Assembly (NCBI RefSeq): GCF_001645685.2
Contig: NZ_CP017080.1
Location: forward strand, 2,346,001 to 2,410,000
Source: Peribacillus muralis
GTDB lineage: Bacteria; Bacillota; Bacilli; Bacillales; DSM-1321
DNA length: 64,000 nucleotides
Direction: 5' to 3'
The position numbers were made by a program, and so were the translations under genes. The notes below the pieces were generated by a model. It was not told where the DNA came from. It did not search any database and saw nothing but the letters and a program-made list of their open reading frames with translations. Shown here piece after piece: positions 16,385 through 26,447 of the stretch (positions are counted from its first letter, which is position 1; the number at the start of each line of letters is the position of its first letter).

Positions 16385-17368
16385 TTGAAAACGCGATTGA
16401 CTGAAATGCTGGAAATTGACTATCCGATTATTTGCGGGGGGATGTTTCAAGTTGGCCGGGCGCCGCTCGCAGCTGCCGTATCCGAAGCAGGCGGACTCGG
16501 CATCATAACCTCGAAAACACAGGAAACGCCTGAACGTCTTCGTGATGAGATACGGAAAGTGAAATCCATGACGAAGAAGCCCTTCGCCGTGAACCTCAAT
16601 TTATTTCCAAGCCAAACGGCTACGTCAAATGCTGACTTCATTGACATTTTAGTGCAAGAAGATGTGAGAATCGTCGAAACGAGTGGCAGAAGTCCAGAAG
16701 GATTAATGCCAAAGCTTAAAGAGCACGGCTTTATCGTGATCCATAAGGTAGCAAGTGTCAAAAATGCGATTTCTGCAGAGAAATTAGGTGTCGATGCCGT
16801 AATTATCGTTGGAAATGAAACTGGCGGCCACCCCGGTATGAGCGATGTAGGAACGCTTGTCATGCTGCCTAGAGTCGTTGACTCCGTTTCGATACCCGTT
16901 ATCGCAGGCGGGGGCTTTTCAGATGGCAGAGGCCTCGTTAGCGCATTGTCCTTGGGGGCTGAGGGGATTGTCATGGGAACTCGCTTCATGGCCACTAAAG
17001 AAGCGCCCATTCATAATAATGTAAAAGACTGGATGGTAGCAGCAGATGAAATGGATACAGTCGTCATCCAAAGAAATATAGGAAGTCCGTCACGTGTAGC
17101 TTTGAACGCTGTCAGCAAGGAAGTGGACCGACTCGAAAATGAAGGAGCCACGATAGAAGACCTACTACCGCTCATAACGGGGCAAAGAAGCAAGAAGGTA
17201 TATTATGAAGGCAATTTGGACGGAGGGATCTGGTCGTGTGGACAAGCCGTCGGACTGATCAAGGAAGTATTGACTGTCGACGAGTTGATCAAGCAAATCG
17301 TACATGAGGCAAATAACTCGCTCGAATTCATCCAAAATCGGCTTGAATCGATCCGTACTGACGCATAG
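16385..17368 (+). CDS. nitronate monooxygenase / 2-nitropropane dioxygenase-like FMN enzyme
   Basis: A 327-residue TIM-barrel flavoprotein. Family marks: EIDYPIICGGMFQVGRAPLA (FMN site start), AVSEAGGLGII, FAVNLNLF, VIIVGNETGGHPG with the catalytic-site His, IPVIAGGGFSDGRGLVSALS and GAEGIVMGTRFMAT (phosphate loop). The TTG at 16385 follows AAAGGGGA by 7 nt and matches the family's N-terminus; an earlier TTG at 16367 has no such site. Family members oxidise alkyl nitronates, or act as FabK-like enoyl reductases, and the exact reaction is not fixed by the sequence. It stands alone. Confidence 0.87.
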   Translation: MKTRLTEMLEIDYPIICGGMFQVGRAPLAAAVSEAGGLGIITSKTQETPERLRDEIRKVKSMTKKPFAVNLNLFPSQTATSNADFIDILVQEDVRIVETSGRSPEGLMPKLKEHGFIVIHKVASVKNAISAEKLGVDAVIIVGNETGGHPGMSDVGTLVMLPRVVDSVSIPVIAGGGFSDGRGLVSALSLGAEGIVMGTRFMATKEAPIHNNVKDWMVAADEMDTVVIQRNIGSPSRVALNAVSKEVDRLENEGATIEDLLPLITGQRSKKVYYEGNLDGGIWSCGQAVGLIKEVLTVDELIKQIVHEANNSLEFIQNRLESIRTDA

Positions 17369-17455
17369 GTTTCAGGGGATTATACCGTTTGGAGTCAATG
17401 ACAATCATCTTCATCAATTAGTGAACCGGGATTGGAATGCAAGGGGGTGAATCAT

Positions 17456-18055
17456 ATGATTTGGGCATTCGTCATTTTATTTTTAGCTGTATTTACGATG
17501 GGACTCATCGGGACACCATCATGGGGGCCGTTCATCTTGATGTTCCTTTTTTTGGCTTACCTTTTCAGGTACTACTACTATCACGTTCTTTTTGGGAAAA
17601 ATGCAGATACAATCAAGCATTATTTAAGGAAATCAAAAATCCCGTATTATCGCTTCATTTACGAGCTACTATACGGTAATGAAGCAGAAGCGGAAAAAAC
17701 AATGAATCGCATCAAACAAAAAACAGCCAAAAATCACGCAAACGTCATGCTCCTTACTAAGCAAGAAAAGTACAAAGAGGCAAAAACACTCTTATCAAAA
17801 ATGAAGGATAACAATTTCAAATTCTATTATGGTGCTGTCATATCCCTTCACGAGGGTAACCAACACGCCTACAACGCCTATAAAGAACAGATCGAGGATA
17901 ACGTATACCTCTCCTGGCTTAATGCAGAGGAGTACGTCCTTGAAGGAAACACAAATGAGGCAATAGAAATAATGGATAAACAGATAAAACACTTAAGAGG
18001 CTTGAAATTACTTTCTGCCGTACATTACAGAGCTTCAATGATTCAGGATGTATAA
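17456..18055 (+). CDS. hypothetical membrane protein with TPR-like cytoplasmic part
   Basis: A 199-residue protein. Residues 1-45 form two hydrophobic segments (MIWAFVILFLAVFTMGLIG and PFILMFLFLAYLFRYYYYH). The rest is helical with TPR-like pairs (ELLYGNEAEAEKTMNRIKQK; LLTKQEKYKEAKTLLSKMKD; AEEYVLEGNTNEAIEIMDKQ). The ATG at 17456 lies behind GGGGGTGA. Proteins with this build often act as membrane scaffolds, but the family was not recognised. Confidence 0.75.
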   Translation: MIWAFVILFLAVFTMGLIGTPSWGPFILMFLFLAYLFRYYYYHVLFGKNADTIKHYLRKSKIPYYRFIYELLYGNEAEAEKTMNRIKQKTAKNHANVMLLTKQEKYKEAKTLLSKMKDNNFKFYYGAVISLHEGNQHAYNAYKEQIEDNVYLSWLNAEEYVLEGNTNEAIEIMDKQIKHLRGLKLLSAVHYRASMIQDV

Positions 18056-18372
18056 ATGGACGATTTCTCTTATGACAAATGGCGAAGAATATTTCGGTTG
18101 CACCCAGAATTTAGACAATGCATAAGTCAATCTGGTAATTGAAATGTTAAATCGCTCCCTTGATCTATCCACTTACTGCGAAGAAACATCAGCGGGTAAA
18201 AACCTTCGCAAGTTTTTTTAGACCGCTACATGAGATTGGTCCATGGCTAGCCTATAGTCAAACTATCGTTACAGACTAATTTGGACGTATTCATGCAAAA
18301 AAGGAAAAGTATGTATTTGCAGACAATTCAAAGACACATATATAGGAAAAATTCAAGAAAATGGAGGGTGAA
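18056..18372. other. intergenic with one probable terminator
   Basis: The only structure seen is a hairpin at 18177-18219 (TGCGAAG/CTTCGCA with a long loop, then a run of seven T), probably ending the upstream transcript. No gene is supported. Confidence 0.5.
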
Positions 18373-18873
18373 ATGGAAAAGTTTAGTGAGTTTATTAAAA
18401 TTTCAAAAAAACTAAATGAGATTGGGATTATTCCTTTATTAATGGGTTCAACTGGTTTAGAAGTCCTTACAGGATTAAGCTGGGATGCTCAAGACGTAGA
18501 TGTTCATGTTCCTGGTGACAAAAGAGGATGGGAAGTACCGTCTGAATCATCTATACATAATTGGCATGATATTTTAAGAACCATGAATTCAATGGGATAC
18601 AGTTTGATAGATCTGCATGAACATGAGTTTACCAAAGAGGGGTTATCAGTTGAGTTTGGTATTATTGATACTTTGCCAACCTTTGCAGGCGTACAATTAA
18701 CGGATTTAGAAATGCATCAAATGGAAGACGTAAAGTTTTATCTACTTAATCCCGAACAATATTTACGTGTTTACGAGGCTTCAGCTAAAGATAGTTATAG
18801 AGCAGAAAAAAATAATGATAAAGATAGTAAAAAAATTGATTTCCTAAAAAGGCTAACCGAAATTGATCGATAA
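18373..18873 (+). CDS. nucleotidyltransferase-superfamily-like protein
   Basis: A 166-residue protein. PLLMGSTGLEVLTGLSWDAQ followed by DVDVHVPGD is the GS-x(n)-DvDv pattern of minimal nucleotidyltransferases (active-site Asp pair). FGIIDTLPTF may supply the third acidic residue, and the C-terminus (PEQYLRVYEASAKDSYRAEK) is a helical Lys/Tyr-rich region. Ribosome binding site GGAGGG precedes the ATG at 18373. Similar Bacillus proteins have been mislabelled phosphoribosylanthranilate isomerase. No antitoxin- or toxin-like neighbour is present, and the substrate is unknown. Confidence 0.7.
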   Translation: MEKFSEFIKISKKLNEIGIIPLLMGSTGLEVLTGLSWDAQDVDVHVPGDKRGWEVPSESSIHNWHDILRTMNSMGYSLIDLHEHEFTKEGLSVEFGIIDTLPTFAGVQLTDLEMHQMEDVKFYLLNPEQYLRVYEASAKDSYRAEKNNDKDSKKIDFLKRLTEIDR

Positions 18874-19442
18874 AGATTTCAATAATTTTCATCGGACAAT
18901 TTTTAATAGTGGAACCACACAATTACATGAAGGGTCTATAACGCGGCTGATTGGATAGCTAGGCTTTGAGGATCTATGTTATTTTCGAGTCATATCAAGC
19001 GATTATATTTAAGTGATACTTATTTATCAATTGACCAAAATATGTACACTAGAACATATCTAGAAACCTAATCATGTTCCTTTTTTCATTATCATCCAGA
19101 CTTAATAGCTTATTCAGTCATCGTAAGTAAAGATAGATCACGTTGGGTGTCGATTGAAGGTAGATCTCATGCAATCTCTTATATCGTAGTACTTTTCAAG
19201 CGTTAAGCGGATTCATTGAATAGACGGCTGACCAGGTCATTATACAAACGGAGACAATACGTTGCAGCAAACAGAAGATTATGTGTTTTTAACAGGTAAG
19301 CGGAGCCTTATAGTGATAAATAGATGAATTGTTCGGCAATGTTGTTTTATTTATATAACTTTATCAGAGTGTTAACCCGTGATTTTTCTCATTTTGCCAT
19401 TATTTTTATATTTCAATATAACATTATAGCCATGATTGCGGT
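18874..19442. other. AT-rich region without supported gene
   Basis: About 570 bp. Short frames in all readings lack ribosome binding sites and family resemblance. It may be decayed coding sequence. Confidence 0.5.
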
Positions 19443-19730
19443 TTGATTGGCGGTGGGGTGCTTTATCTTTTTACGAAACAAACGAAGATTTATACGAATT
19501 CCCTGTCTAAAAATGCTGAGCTCACTAATGAAAGTGAGTATGGTAAGAATTATGATTGGCCAAGTGCTTCTGAAGATAGCGGCATTCCAGCTAGCTATGA
19601 ATGGGCGATTAAAGCGAATGGTTGGAATAAAGGAGAAAGAGAAGGGGCTTCCATTTTTTATACAAAGGGCGACCATAAGATCGATGTAATATCTGCAACC
19701 AAGAAACTGGATATCATTAGAGTGAAATGA
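19443..19730 (+). CDS. hypothetical membrane-anchored protein, possibly N-terminally truncated
   Basis: A 95-residue frame beginning at a TTG (19443) with IGGGVLYLFTKQTKIY, which looks like the second half of a transmembrane segment. The soluble part reads ASYEWAIKANGWNKGEREGA then SIFYTKGDHKIDVISATKKL, a compact secreted-type domain. No ribosome binding site is visible, and a stop precedes the TTG in frame. The true start was probably lost, or lies in another frame. The family was not recognised. A 16-bp perfect inverted repeat follows 20 nt after the stop. Confidence 0.45.
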   Translation: MIGGGVLYLFTKQTKIYTNSLSKNAELTNESEYGKNYDWPSASEDSGIPASYEWAIKANGWNKGEREGASIFYTKGDHKIDVISATKKLDIIRVK

Positions 19731-19750
19731 TTAAGTTTTTTAACCATAAA

Positions 19751-19788
19751 TAACAATGGATTGAATCACAATATTCAATCCATTGTTA
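19751..19788. repeat. 16-bp perfect inverted repeat (hairpin)
   Basis: TAACAATGGATTGAAT and ATTCAATCCATTGTTA are perfectly complementary across a 6-nt loop (CACAAT). It has no T-run on either side, so it is not a classical terminator. It may stabilise or end the short upstream transcript. Confidence 0.7.
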
Positions 19789-20158
<370 letters not shown>

Positions 20159-20182
20159 AAAAAAAGCCCTACAATGGGCTTA
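20159..20182 (-). terminator. terminator of the sugar-acid operon
   Basis: On the minus strand AAGCCC-ATTGTA-GGGCTT is followed by TTTTT. It lies about 150 nt beyond the last gene of the operon. Confidence 0.7.
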
Positions 20183-20332
20183 CATACTTTAAAGGGTTTT
20201 GTTTTTCTTTTATTATCGGTGCACCTTTGTATTGTTCAAATGGAATAATATAAAAACTACAACTTTGTTTAACGGCCTCTATGATAGGAGATTTCTAGTT
20301 ATAATAACTTTAATTATTTATAAAGTTTTCGT

Positions 20333-21247
20333 CTAGTGCACGCTCATTTTTTTCGGTGCTTCTATTTTAAATTTGTTTGTTAATGCACCAAGCTTTTCAA
20401 TTTCAATTGTCACTTGATCGCCATCTTTTAAATAAATTCTTTGATCTTCACGATAACCGAATATTACTCCTTCAGGTGTTCCTGTTAAAATGATGTCCCC
20501 TGGATTTAATGTCATATGTTCTGATATATAACTTACAATTTCATTACATTTAAAAATCATATCTGATGTATTTGAGTTTTGGCGAACTTTTCCATTTACT
20601 GTTGCCTTAATAGTTAGTTGATTTGGATCTCCTACTTCAGTACTTGTTACTAAATATGGACCCACAGGGCAAAAGCCATCACAGCTTTTCCCTAACAGCC
20701 ATTGGTGTGTACGAAATTGCAAATCTCGGGAGGATAAATCGTTGGAATTACAGTATCCAAATACGTAGTTTAATGCTTCGTCTTGCCCAACGTTCTTTGT
20801 TTGCTTTCCAATTACTATAGCAAGTTCTGCTTCATAATCATTTTCTTTTGAATTCAATGGCAGGTTAATAACTTCATTAGCAGCAGCAATCGTATTATTA
20901 TACTTATTAAATAGGATAGGAAAATCAGGCAAAGGCATATTGGATTCCTCAGCATGCTTTTTGTAGTTTAGCCCTACACAAATAATTTTCCCGGGTCTTG
21001 GAACAGCCGGTCCATAAATTAAATCATTTTCTTCCATAAATAATCCCTCTTTATAATTTGCAGCCGCTTGTTTAATTAAAGATTCTAATAGAGGTATCCA
21101 TCTCACACTATCATTTATAATTTCCTCTATTTTATTTGGAAATTCTACATTGAATAAAACAGCTGTTTTTTCAATATGTAAAACACCATGATTTGTCTTT
21201 ATCCCTACCTTTAATTGACCATTTTCTTTGAATGTTAATAATTTCAT
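20333..21247 (-). CDS. fumarylacetoacetate hydrolase (FAH) family protein
   Basis: A 304-residue protein with the FAH catalytic fold. Family marks: ICVGLNYKKHAEES, the metal-binding Glu/Asp set in NDYEAELAIVIGK, GYCNSNDLSSRDLQFRTHQW, LGKSCDGFCPVGPYLV, ITLTGTPEGV-type PGDIILTGTPEGV and LKDGDQVTIEIEKLG. The closest subgroup in character is the YisK/diketo-acid hydrolase group, including L-2,4-diketo-3-deoxyrhamnonate hydrolase. The ATG at 21247 follows GGGGGAACG. As the last gene of the operon, behind an SDR dehydrogenase, it could split a 2,4-diketo-3-deoxy sugar acid; this is inference. Confidence 0.85.
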   Translation of the reverse strand: MKLLTFKENGQLKVGIKTNHGVLHIEKTAVLFNVEFPNKIEEIINDSVRWIPLLESLIKQAAANYKEGLFMEENDLIYGPAVPRPGKIICVGLNYKKHAEESNMPLPDFPILFNKYNNTIAAANEVINLPLNSKENDYEAELAIVIGKQTKNVGQDEALNYVFGYCNSNDLSSRDLQFRTHQWLLGKSCDGFCPVGPYLVTSTEVGDPNQLTIKATVNGKVRQNSNTSDMIFKCNEIVSYISEHMTLNPGDIILTGTPEGVIFGYREDQRIYLKDGDQVTIEIEKLGALTNKFKIEAPKKMSVH

Positions 21248-21309
21248 TATTCGTTCCCCCATTTTCATGAAATTTTGCAAACTTTGAAAATAACTGATTG
21301 AATAACTAG

Positions 21310-22080
21310 CTAACTATTTTTCCCATTCACAACTCCCCCATCTATCATAAATGGAGTGCCCATCATAAATTTTGATTCATCACTTGCCAAATACAAGGCG
21401 CCATAAGCAACATCAATAGGTTTACCTAAATCACGGCTTAGTTGTCTTTCCTTAATTTTAGCTATGGCCGCTTCAGGATCGGACTCCTTTGACAAATAAT
21501 CTTCAACAAATGGAGTATAAATCGTTCCAGGCATTAAAGCATTTACTCTTATGTTATATGGCGCATAATCTACTTGCATTGATCTGGTTAATGATAGTAT
21601 GGCTCCTTTACTGGCAGCGTAGGAAGCTCTGTTTGCTAAACCTATTTCTGCTATGCAGGAAGACATATTGATAATGGATCCACCTTTATTTTCCATCATA
21701 AAAGGAAGAACAGCCCGAGAAACCAAGAATACGCCTGTAACATTAACCTCGAACACTCGCTTCCATAACTTTATATCTATTTCATGCAATTTCCCTACAC
21801 CGCTTATCCCTGCATTATTAAAAAGAATATCGAGTGTCTGATATATATTACTTATCTCTTTCACCATCTGGTTTACACTGTTTTCATCCGTTACATCAAC
21901 GTTAATAAATATGGAATCCCCATCAATTTGTTCTATCTCTTTAACCGTTGGATTCCCCCAAGATTCATTGAGATCTGCAACAATAACCTTCGCGCCTTCT
22001 TTCGCAAATAATAAAGCAGTCTCTTTTCCAATACCAGAGCCTGCCCCGGTGATAAGGGCGATTTTATCTTTCAATCGCAT
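21310..22080 (-). CDS. short-chain dehydrogenase/reductase (SDR)
   Basis: A 256-residue classical SDR. The NAD(P) site is TGAGSGIGKETA (residues about 11-22), followed by VADLNE, the NNAGISG motif, catalytic Ser in NMSSCIAEIG and YAASKG (Tyr-x3-Lys). The C-terminus ends MIDGGVVNGK. The acidic VADLNE after strand 2 suggests NAD rather than NADP. Ribosome binding site GGAGGGG. Within this operon it would fit oxidation of a 2-keto-3-deoxy sugar acid at C4, as in the rhamnonate/fuconate route, with the FAH enzyme next. Confidence 0.9.
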   Translation of the reverse strand: MRLKDKIALITGAGSGIGKETALLFAKEGAKVIVADLNESWGNPTVKEIEQIDGDSIFINVDVTDENSVNQMVKEISNIYQTLDILFNNAGISGVGKLHEIDIKLWKRVFEVNVTGVFLVSRAVLPFMMENKGGSIINMSSCIAEIGLANRASYAASKGAILSLTRSMQVDYAPYNIRVNALMPGTIYTPFVEDYLSKESDPEAAIAKIKERQLSRDLGKPIDVAYGALYLASDESKFMMGTPFMIDGGVVNGKNS

Positions 22081-22137
22081 TGATTCCCCTCCTATCTTAA
22101 TGGAAAAAAATAAATGATCCTCAAAAAAGAGATTTGA

Positions 22138-23607
22138 TTAAGATCCTTTGACGAAGACTGTCTTAATGGCTGTATAGAATTCAATGGCTGATTGACCTTG
22201 TTCCCTTGAATGAGAGCTTGATTGCTTAATCCCTCCAAAAGGTGCCTGCAATTCTACCCCTGCACTTTCTGCGTTTATTCTAACAAGTCCAGCCTCAATG
22301 TTTTCAATGAAATTGAGCATTTTTTGTATATTAGTAGTAAAAATAGACGCACTCAAACCGAATTTAACATCGTTCGCAATATGAACGGCGTCTTCCATTG
22401 AATCTACCTTTATTAATGCAAGTACTGGTCCAAAGATTTCCTCTTGAGCGATGGTCATATGTTTATCGACTTCATCAAATATTGCCGGTTCAATAAAGTA
22501 ACCATTTTCTCTCCCTTCATCCAAGAGACGATTACCGCCGAAAAGGAGTTTAGCACCCTCCTGTTTTCCTTTTTCTATATAATGTAAAACAGTATTTAAT
22601 TGACGTTCACTTACACTCGGTCCCATCCATATTCCTGCATCTAATCCATTACCAATTTTGATCTCCTTAACTTTTGAAATAAGCTTTTCCTTGAATGCAT
22701 CATAAACTGTACTATGGACAATGACACGACTAGTAGCTGTACACTTTTGTCCTGTTGAACGTAAACCTCCGCTAATTGTCGCTTCTACTGCCAATTCTAA
22801 ATCGGCATCTTCCGCAACAATAACCGGATTTTTACCACCCATTTCAAGCTGGTATTTTGCTCCTCTTGCTAAAGCCGCTTGACCTACCGCTTTTCCCACT
22901 ACATCGGAACCTGTAAAGGTAATTCCATGAATATCTGCATGGTCAGCTATTCCTTGACCAATAAGTGAACCTTGACCTGTTACAAAATTGATTACTCCAT
23001 TTGGAATCCGAGCTTCATGGAAGCACTCAATGATTTTTGCTGCAGTTGCTGCAGCTTCTGTTGCCGGCTTAAAGACAACGGTATTGCCATAAATAAGCGC
23101 AGGGGCTATTTTCCATATAGGAATGGCGACTGGAAAGTTCCATGGCGTAATCACACCAACAACACCAAGAGGTGAACGTGTGGTAAACATAAAAGCGCTT
23201 GGATCGGATGATGGAATGACATCACCAACTTTTCGCATCCCTTCACCGGCATAATACCGTAAAATGGCAACACCACGCGCCGTCTCTCCTTTTGCTTCAG
23301 GGAGTGTTTTCCCCATTTCACGGGTCATCATTTCTGCAATTTCATCTATTCGTGTTTCAAGAATATCCGCTACTTTAAATAAATAGCTCCCTCGTTCAGC
23401 ACCCGAAAGCTCCTTCCATTGTTTTTGTGCTCTCGCTGCTGATTCCACCGCTTTATCAAGCACTTCTTTTGTAGAGTTTGGAACATAGGCGACTATTTCA
23501 TTGAACTTTGCTGGATTAATATTTTTTTCCACTTTTGAGCTCTTGGAAGCTTCCCATGAACCGTTTACAAAATTTAGGATCATTTTTACATCTGCACTTG
23601 TAACCAT
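22138..23607 (-). CDS. aldehyde dehydrogenase, probable 2,5-dioxovalerate dehydrogenase
   Basis: A 489-residue ALDH. NAD-binding and catalytic marks: [46 protein letters not shown] (general-base Glu), [17 protein letters not shown] (nucleophile Cys) and [11 protein letters not shown]. Its length and [15 protein letters not shown] block fit the succinate/glutarate-semialdehyde and alpha-ketoglutaric-semialdehyde dehydrogenase group. Next to the KdaD-like gene it most likely oxidises 2,5-dioxopentanoate to 2-oxoglutarate, the last Weimberg step. AGGAGAGG precedes the ATG. Confidence 0.88.
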   Translation of the reverse strand: MVTSADVKMILNFVNGSWEASKSSKVEKNINPAKFNEIVAYVPNSTKEVLDKAVESAARAQKQWKELSGAERGSYLFKVADILETRIDEIAEMMTREMGKTLPEAKGETARGVAILRYYAGEGMRKVGDVIPSSDPSAFMFTTRSPLGVVGVITPWNFPVAIPIWKIAPALIYGNTVVFKPATEAAATAAKIIECFHEARIPNGVINFVTGQGSLIGQGIADHADIHGITFTGSDVVGKAVGQAALARGAKYQLEMGGKNPVIVAEDADLELAVEATISGGLRSTGQKCTATSRVIVHSTVYDAFKEKLISKVKEIKIGNGLDAGIWMGPSVSERQLNTVLHYIEKGKQEGAKLLFGGNRLLDEGRENGYFIEPAIFDEVDKHMTIAQEEIFGPVLALIKVDSMEDAVHIANDVKFGLSASIFTTNIQKMLNFIENIEAGLVRINAESAGVELQAPFGGIKQSSSHSREQGQSAIEFYTAIKTVFVKGS

Positions 23608-23659
23608 CTATAACCTCTCCTAGGAAATAAAATATTTTGGATAGTTGCTTATATTTGAA

Positions 23660-24559
23660 CTAGTTTACTGCTTGATTTATTTGCACTTTTACAACGTTAT
23701 TTAATTTCCCAATGCCGGGAATTTCAATTTCAACCCGATCTCCATCTATTAATGTAAATTCATTTGGAGGTACAATACATGATCCAGTTAATAATACTGT
23801 TCCAGGAAACAGGATATTATCTCTTTTTAAATAGTGTACTAACTCCTCATATCGACGTTTCAGCTGGCTTGTATTCGCAAATTCCTCAAATAAAAGTTTT
23901 TCGTCACGGAAAATCCTGCAAATAATATTAAATTGGTAAGGATCGAGTACCATATCTGCTGGAAGAATCGCCGGACCAATTGAACAAGAGCGTGCCCAAA
24001 TCTTTGCTTGCGGCAAATAAAGTGGATTTTCTCCTTCTATATCCCGGCAGCTTAAATCATTCCCGATTGTATACCCAATAATTTCACCATCACAGCCCAG
24101 CACTAAACCCAATTCAGGCTCCGGAATTTGCCAATTTGAGTCACTTCTTAGGAACAGTTCCTCATTTGGTCCCATGGTCCGATCCTTAGTTGATTTAAGA
24201 AAGATTTCTGGTCTTTCTGCGTCATACACCTTATCATAAAAAGTTATGTCGTCTAATTTTCCATTTGTCGTTTCATAATTACGAGCTTCCTTACTTTTGT
24301 GATAAGTTACTCCCGCTGCCCATACTTCCGGTGACTCGATTGGCACCGCCAAATCCAGTTCCTCCAGTTGTTCAATCAAAGGTAAGCTGTCATGAATTAA
24401 CTCGTTTAATAGGTCAACAGTTTTTATACTTTTATTCTTTGCTTGTTCAATTAGCTCTAGATAATCGTTATAAGGTAATGAGTAAACATTGCCTTTTTCT
24501 GTTATGGCTGCTAGGGATATCCTTTGTGATGGTTTTTGTAAATAACGAATAATCCTCAA
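23660..24559 (-). CDS. KdaD-like FAH-family 2-keto-3-deoxy sugar-acid dehydratase
   Basis: About 299 residues. The blocks VWAAGVTYHKSKEARNYE, FYDKVYDAERPEIFLKS, IPEPELGLVLGCDGEIIGYT and GNDLSCRDIEGENPLYLPQA are, from memory, diagnostic for the 2-keto-3-deoxy-D-arabinonate dehydratase (KdaD) branch of FAH proteins. That branch converts 2-keto-3-deoxy-pentonates to 2,5-dioxopentanoate. Metal ligands are in the PEPELGL and RDIEGE segments. The TTG at 24559 follows GAGGTGG; the ATG at 24574 overlaps it. It precedes the aldehyde dehydrogenase by 52 bp, giving two consecutive pathway steps in one transcript. Confidence 0.82.
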   Translation of the reverse strand: MRIIRYLQKPSQRISLAAITEKGNVYSLPYNDYLELIEQAKNKSIKTVDLLNELIHDSLPLIEQLEELDLAVPIESPEVWAAGVTYHKSKEARNYETTNGKLDDITFYDKVYDAERPEIFLKSTKDRTMGPNEELFLRSDSNWQIPEPELGLVLGCDGEIIGYTIGNDLSCRDIEGENPLYLPQAKIWARSCSIGPAILPADMVLDPYQFNIICRIFRDEKLLFEEFANTSQLKRRYEELVHYLKRDNILFPGTVLLTGSCIVPPNEFTLIDGDRVEIEIPGIGKLNNVVKVQINQAVN

Positions 24560-24590
24560 TTTAATCCACCTCATATTTTAGTCAGTTTAT

Positions 24591-25874
24591 TTATGAAAAA
24601 ATTGTAGGAATCCATAAAGAAATTCCAGGAACAAAGGCAATTAACATCGCAGCAATAATTAATATCATTAAGAAAGGGATGCTGTGTTTAATAAAGTCTT
24701 CTACTTTTGTTCCAGTTATGGAACAAGTAGTAAACATGATTGTCCCTAACGGCGGTGTGAGAGTCCCTATACTTATACATACAATAAAGAAAATCCCAAA
24801 ATGAACGGAGTCTATACCATATTGCTCGAGCATTGGCATAAATAAAGGGGTTAATATAATGATAGAGACATTCCCTTCAACAAACATTCCTACAATTAAT
24901 AGGAAAATAAGAATGATAATAAAGAACATCATTGGAGAAGAAATATAATCAGCCATAAGTACTGTCATTTGCTGAGGTACTTGCTCTAGAGTAAGTACCC
25001 AGGCAAATGCTGAACCTGCTGCAATGATAATTAATATGGAAGCAGCCGTATATACTGTCTCCACCAGTGCATTTATAAGTTGTTTTAATGTCATCTCACG
25101 ATAAACAACTAAACCAAGAAATAATGCATAAAAGACGGCAATAGCTCCGGCTTCTGTTGCACTAAAAGCACCGAAACGAATGCCTCCAATAATAATAATT
25201 GGCAATAGCAGTGCAAGTAATGCATCCTTCAAAGAAACGAAAAATTCTTTTGCGGAAAATTTCTTCTTGTTTTCCGTTTCAAGATTATACTTTTTTGCAT
25301 GAAAATGTACGTATATCATAAATATTAAACATAGAACAAGCCCAGGCAAAATACCTGCCAGAAAAAGTTTTCCAATAGACACATTTCCAACATATCCATA
25401 CATAATTAACGCTATACCTGGAGGGATAATAGGTGTAATTAAAGAAGTCGCAGCTGTTAAAACGGTTGCATAAGATTTGTCGTATCCTTTTTTAACCATC
25501 TCAGGAACCAATATTTTAGATTGCATGGCAGCATCAGCAATATTTGAACCCGAAAGCCCACCCATTAATGTACTGAGCACTACATTTACTTGGGCCAAAG
25601 ATCCGGGCAAAGGTCGAGTAATCACTTCTGCAAATCTAAGCATCCTCGAAGTAATACCTGTGTAGTTCATCAATACACCCGCTGTCATAAAGAAAATAAT
25701 AGCCAGCAGAGGGACGGATTCGATTCCACCTACCATTCTTTGAATAAGAACTGTACTTGAAAAACTGTCATCAAACAAAAAGTAGATGGAGGTACTAACT
25801 ATTAAGGCAAAAGCAATGGGGACGTTTAATAGAAATAGAACTAAAAGCACACATAATATTACTGTTATGACCAA
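24591..25874 (-). CDS. dctM: TRAP transporter large permease (DctM)
   Basis: A 427-residue polytopic protein with about 12-13 hydrophobic segments. TRAP large-subunit marks are LLNVPIAFALIVST, GGLSGSNIADAAMQSKILVP (the conserved GGxSGS region) and LITPIIPPGIALIMYG. The TTG at 25874 is chosen: GGAGGAGGAGG lies 8 nt upstream and the start falls one base after the stop of dctQ. It supplies the main Na+-driven channel of a TRAP importer, together with DctQ and DctP upstream. Confidence 0.92.
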   Translation of the reverse strand: MVITVILCVLLVLFLLNVPIAFALIVSTSIYFLFDDSFSSTVLIQRMVGGIESVPLLAIIFFMTAGVLMNYTGITSRMLRFAEVITRPLPGSLAQVNVVLSTLMGGLSGSNIADAAMQSKILVPEMVKKGYDKSYATVLTAATSLITPIIPPGIALIMYGYVGNVSIGKLFLAGILPGLVLCLIFMIYVHFHAKKYNLETENKKKFSAKEFFVSLKDALLALLLPIIIIGGIRFGAFSATEAGAIAVFYALFLGLVVYREMTLKQLINALVETVYTAASILIIIAAGSAFAWVLTLEQVPQQMTVLMADYISSPMMFFIIILIFLLIVGMFVEGNVSIIILTPLFMPMLEQYGIDSVHFGIFFIVCISIGTLTPPLGTIMFTTCSITGTKVEDFIKHSIPFLMILIIAAMLIAFVPGISLWIPTIFS

Positions 25875-25875
25875 A

Positions 25876-26361
25876 TTAGGATCCTCCTCCTCCATTCTCA
25901 GACTGAGAAAAGTTAGATCTTGTTAATTTTCCAGTAAAATGGATTGCTGTCAGCAGCCCTCCTAACGGAACTGCAATATCAATAAATCGGTAGCTTAAAC
26001 CAAGCACGGGGGTCAATTTATTTTCAGCATGAGAAGTTAAATCTAACCCGAGATACATTAATACATAAATAAGGGCATAGTATATTGCAGCAGCTCGAAT
26101 AATTTCGCTGAGAATACGTAAAGGCTTTGGCATCTTTTTTACAAAGTAATCAACCCCTACATGGCCGTCACGCTTCATTGCAGAACTAATTCCTATAAAA
26201 ACCATCCAAATAAATAATCCTAAAGTAATTTCTTCCGCCCAAGATATCGGGTTATTTAACACAAAACGGAAAAAAACATTCAGACTGGTAAATACAATAA
26301 TTCCCGCGAGTGCAACAACCGCAATGATATCATCAATATCTTTTAACCACTTAATAACCAT
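25876..26361 (-). CDS. dctQ: TRAP transporter small permease (DctQ)
   Basis: A 161-residue protein with four transmembrane segments. SWAEEITLGLFIWMVFIGIS followed by SAMKRDGHVGVDYF is the DctQ signature. The ATG at 26361 follows AAAGGAG by 8 nt; the upstream ATG at 26394 lacks a site. The C-terminal Gly/Ser tail codes the ribosome binding site of dctM, so the two genes are translationally linked. Confidence 0.9.
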   Translation of the reverse strand: MVIKWLKDIDDIIAVVALAGIIVFTSLNVFFRFVLNNPISWAEEITLGLFIWMVFIGISSAMKRDGHVGVDYFVKKMPKPLRILSEIIRAAAIYYALIYVLMYLGLDLTSHAENKLTPVLGLSYRFIDIAVPLGGLLTAIHFTGKLTRSNFSQSENGGGGS

Positions 26362-26447
26362 CTTTTTTGCTCCTTTATCAAAAAATGAATACAAGCTTAA
26401 TTGACCATTAAGTATTTCAGCTTAAAGAACATGGTAGGTTTTTATTT

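Noticed and set aside
16447..17010. 187-codon minus-strand frame opposite the nitronate monooxygenase-like gene
   Set aside because: Antisense shadow: composition mirrors the sense codons and there is no start signal.
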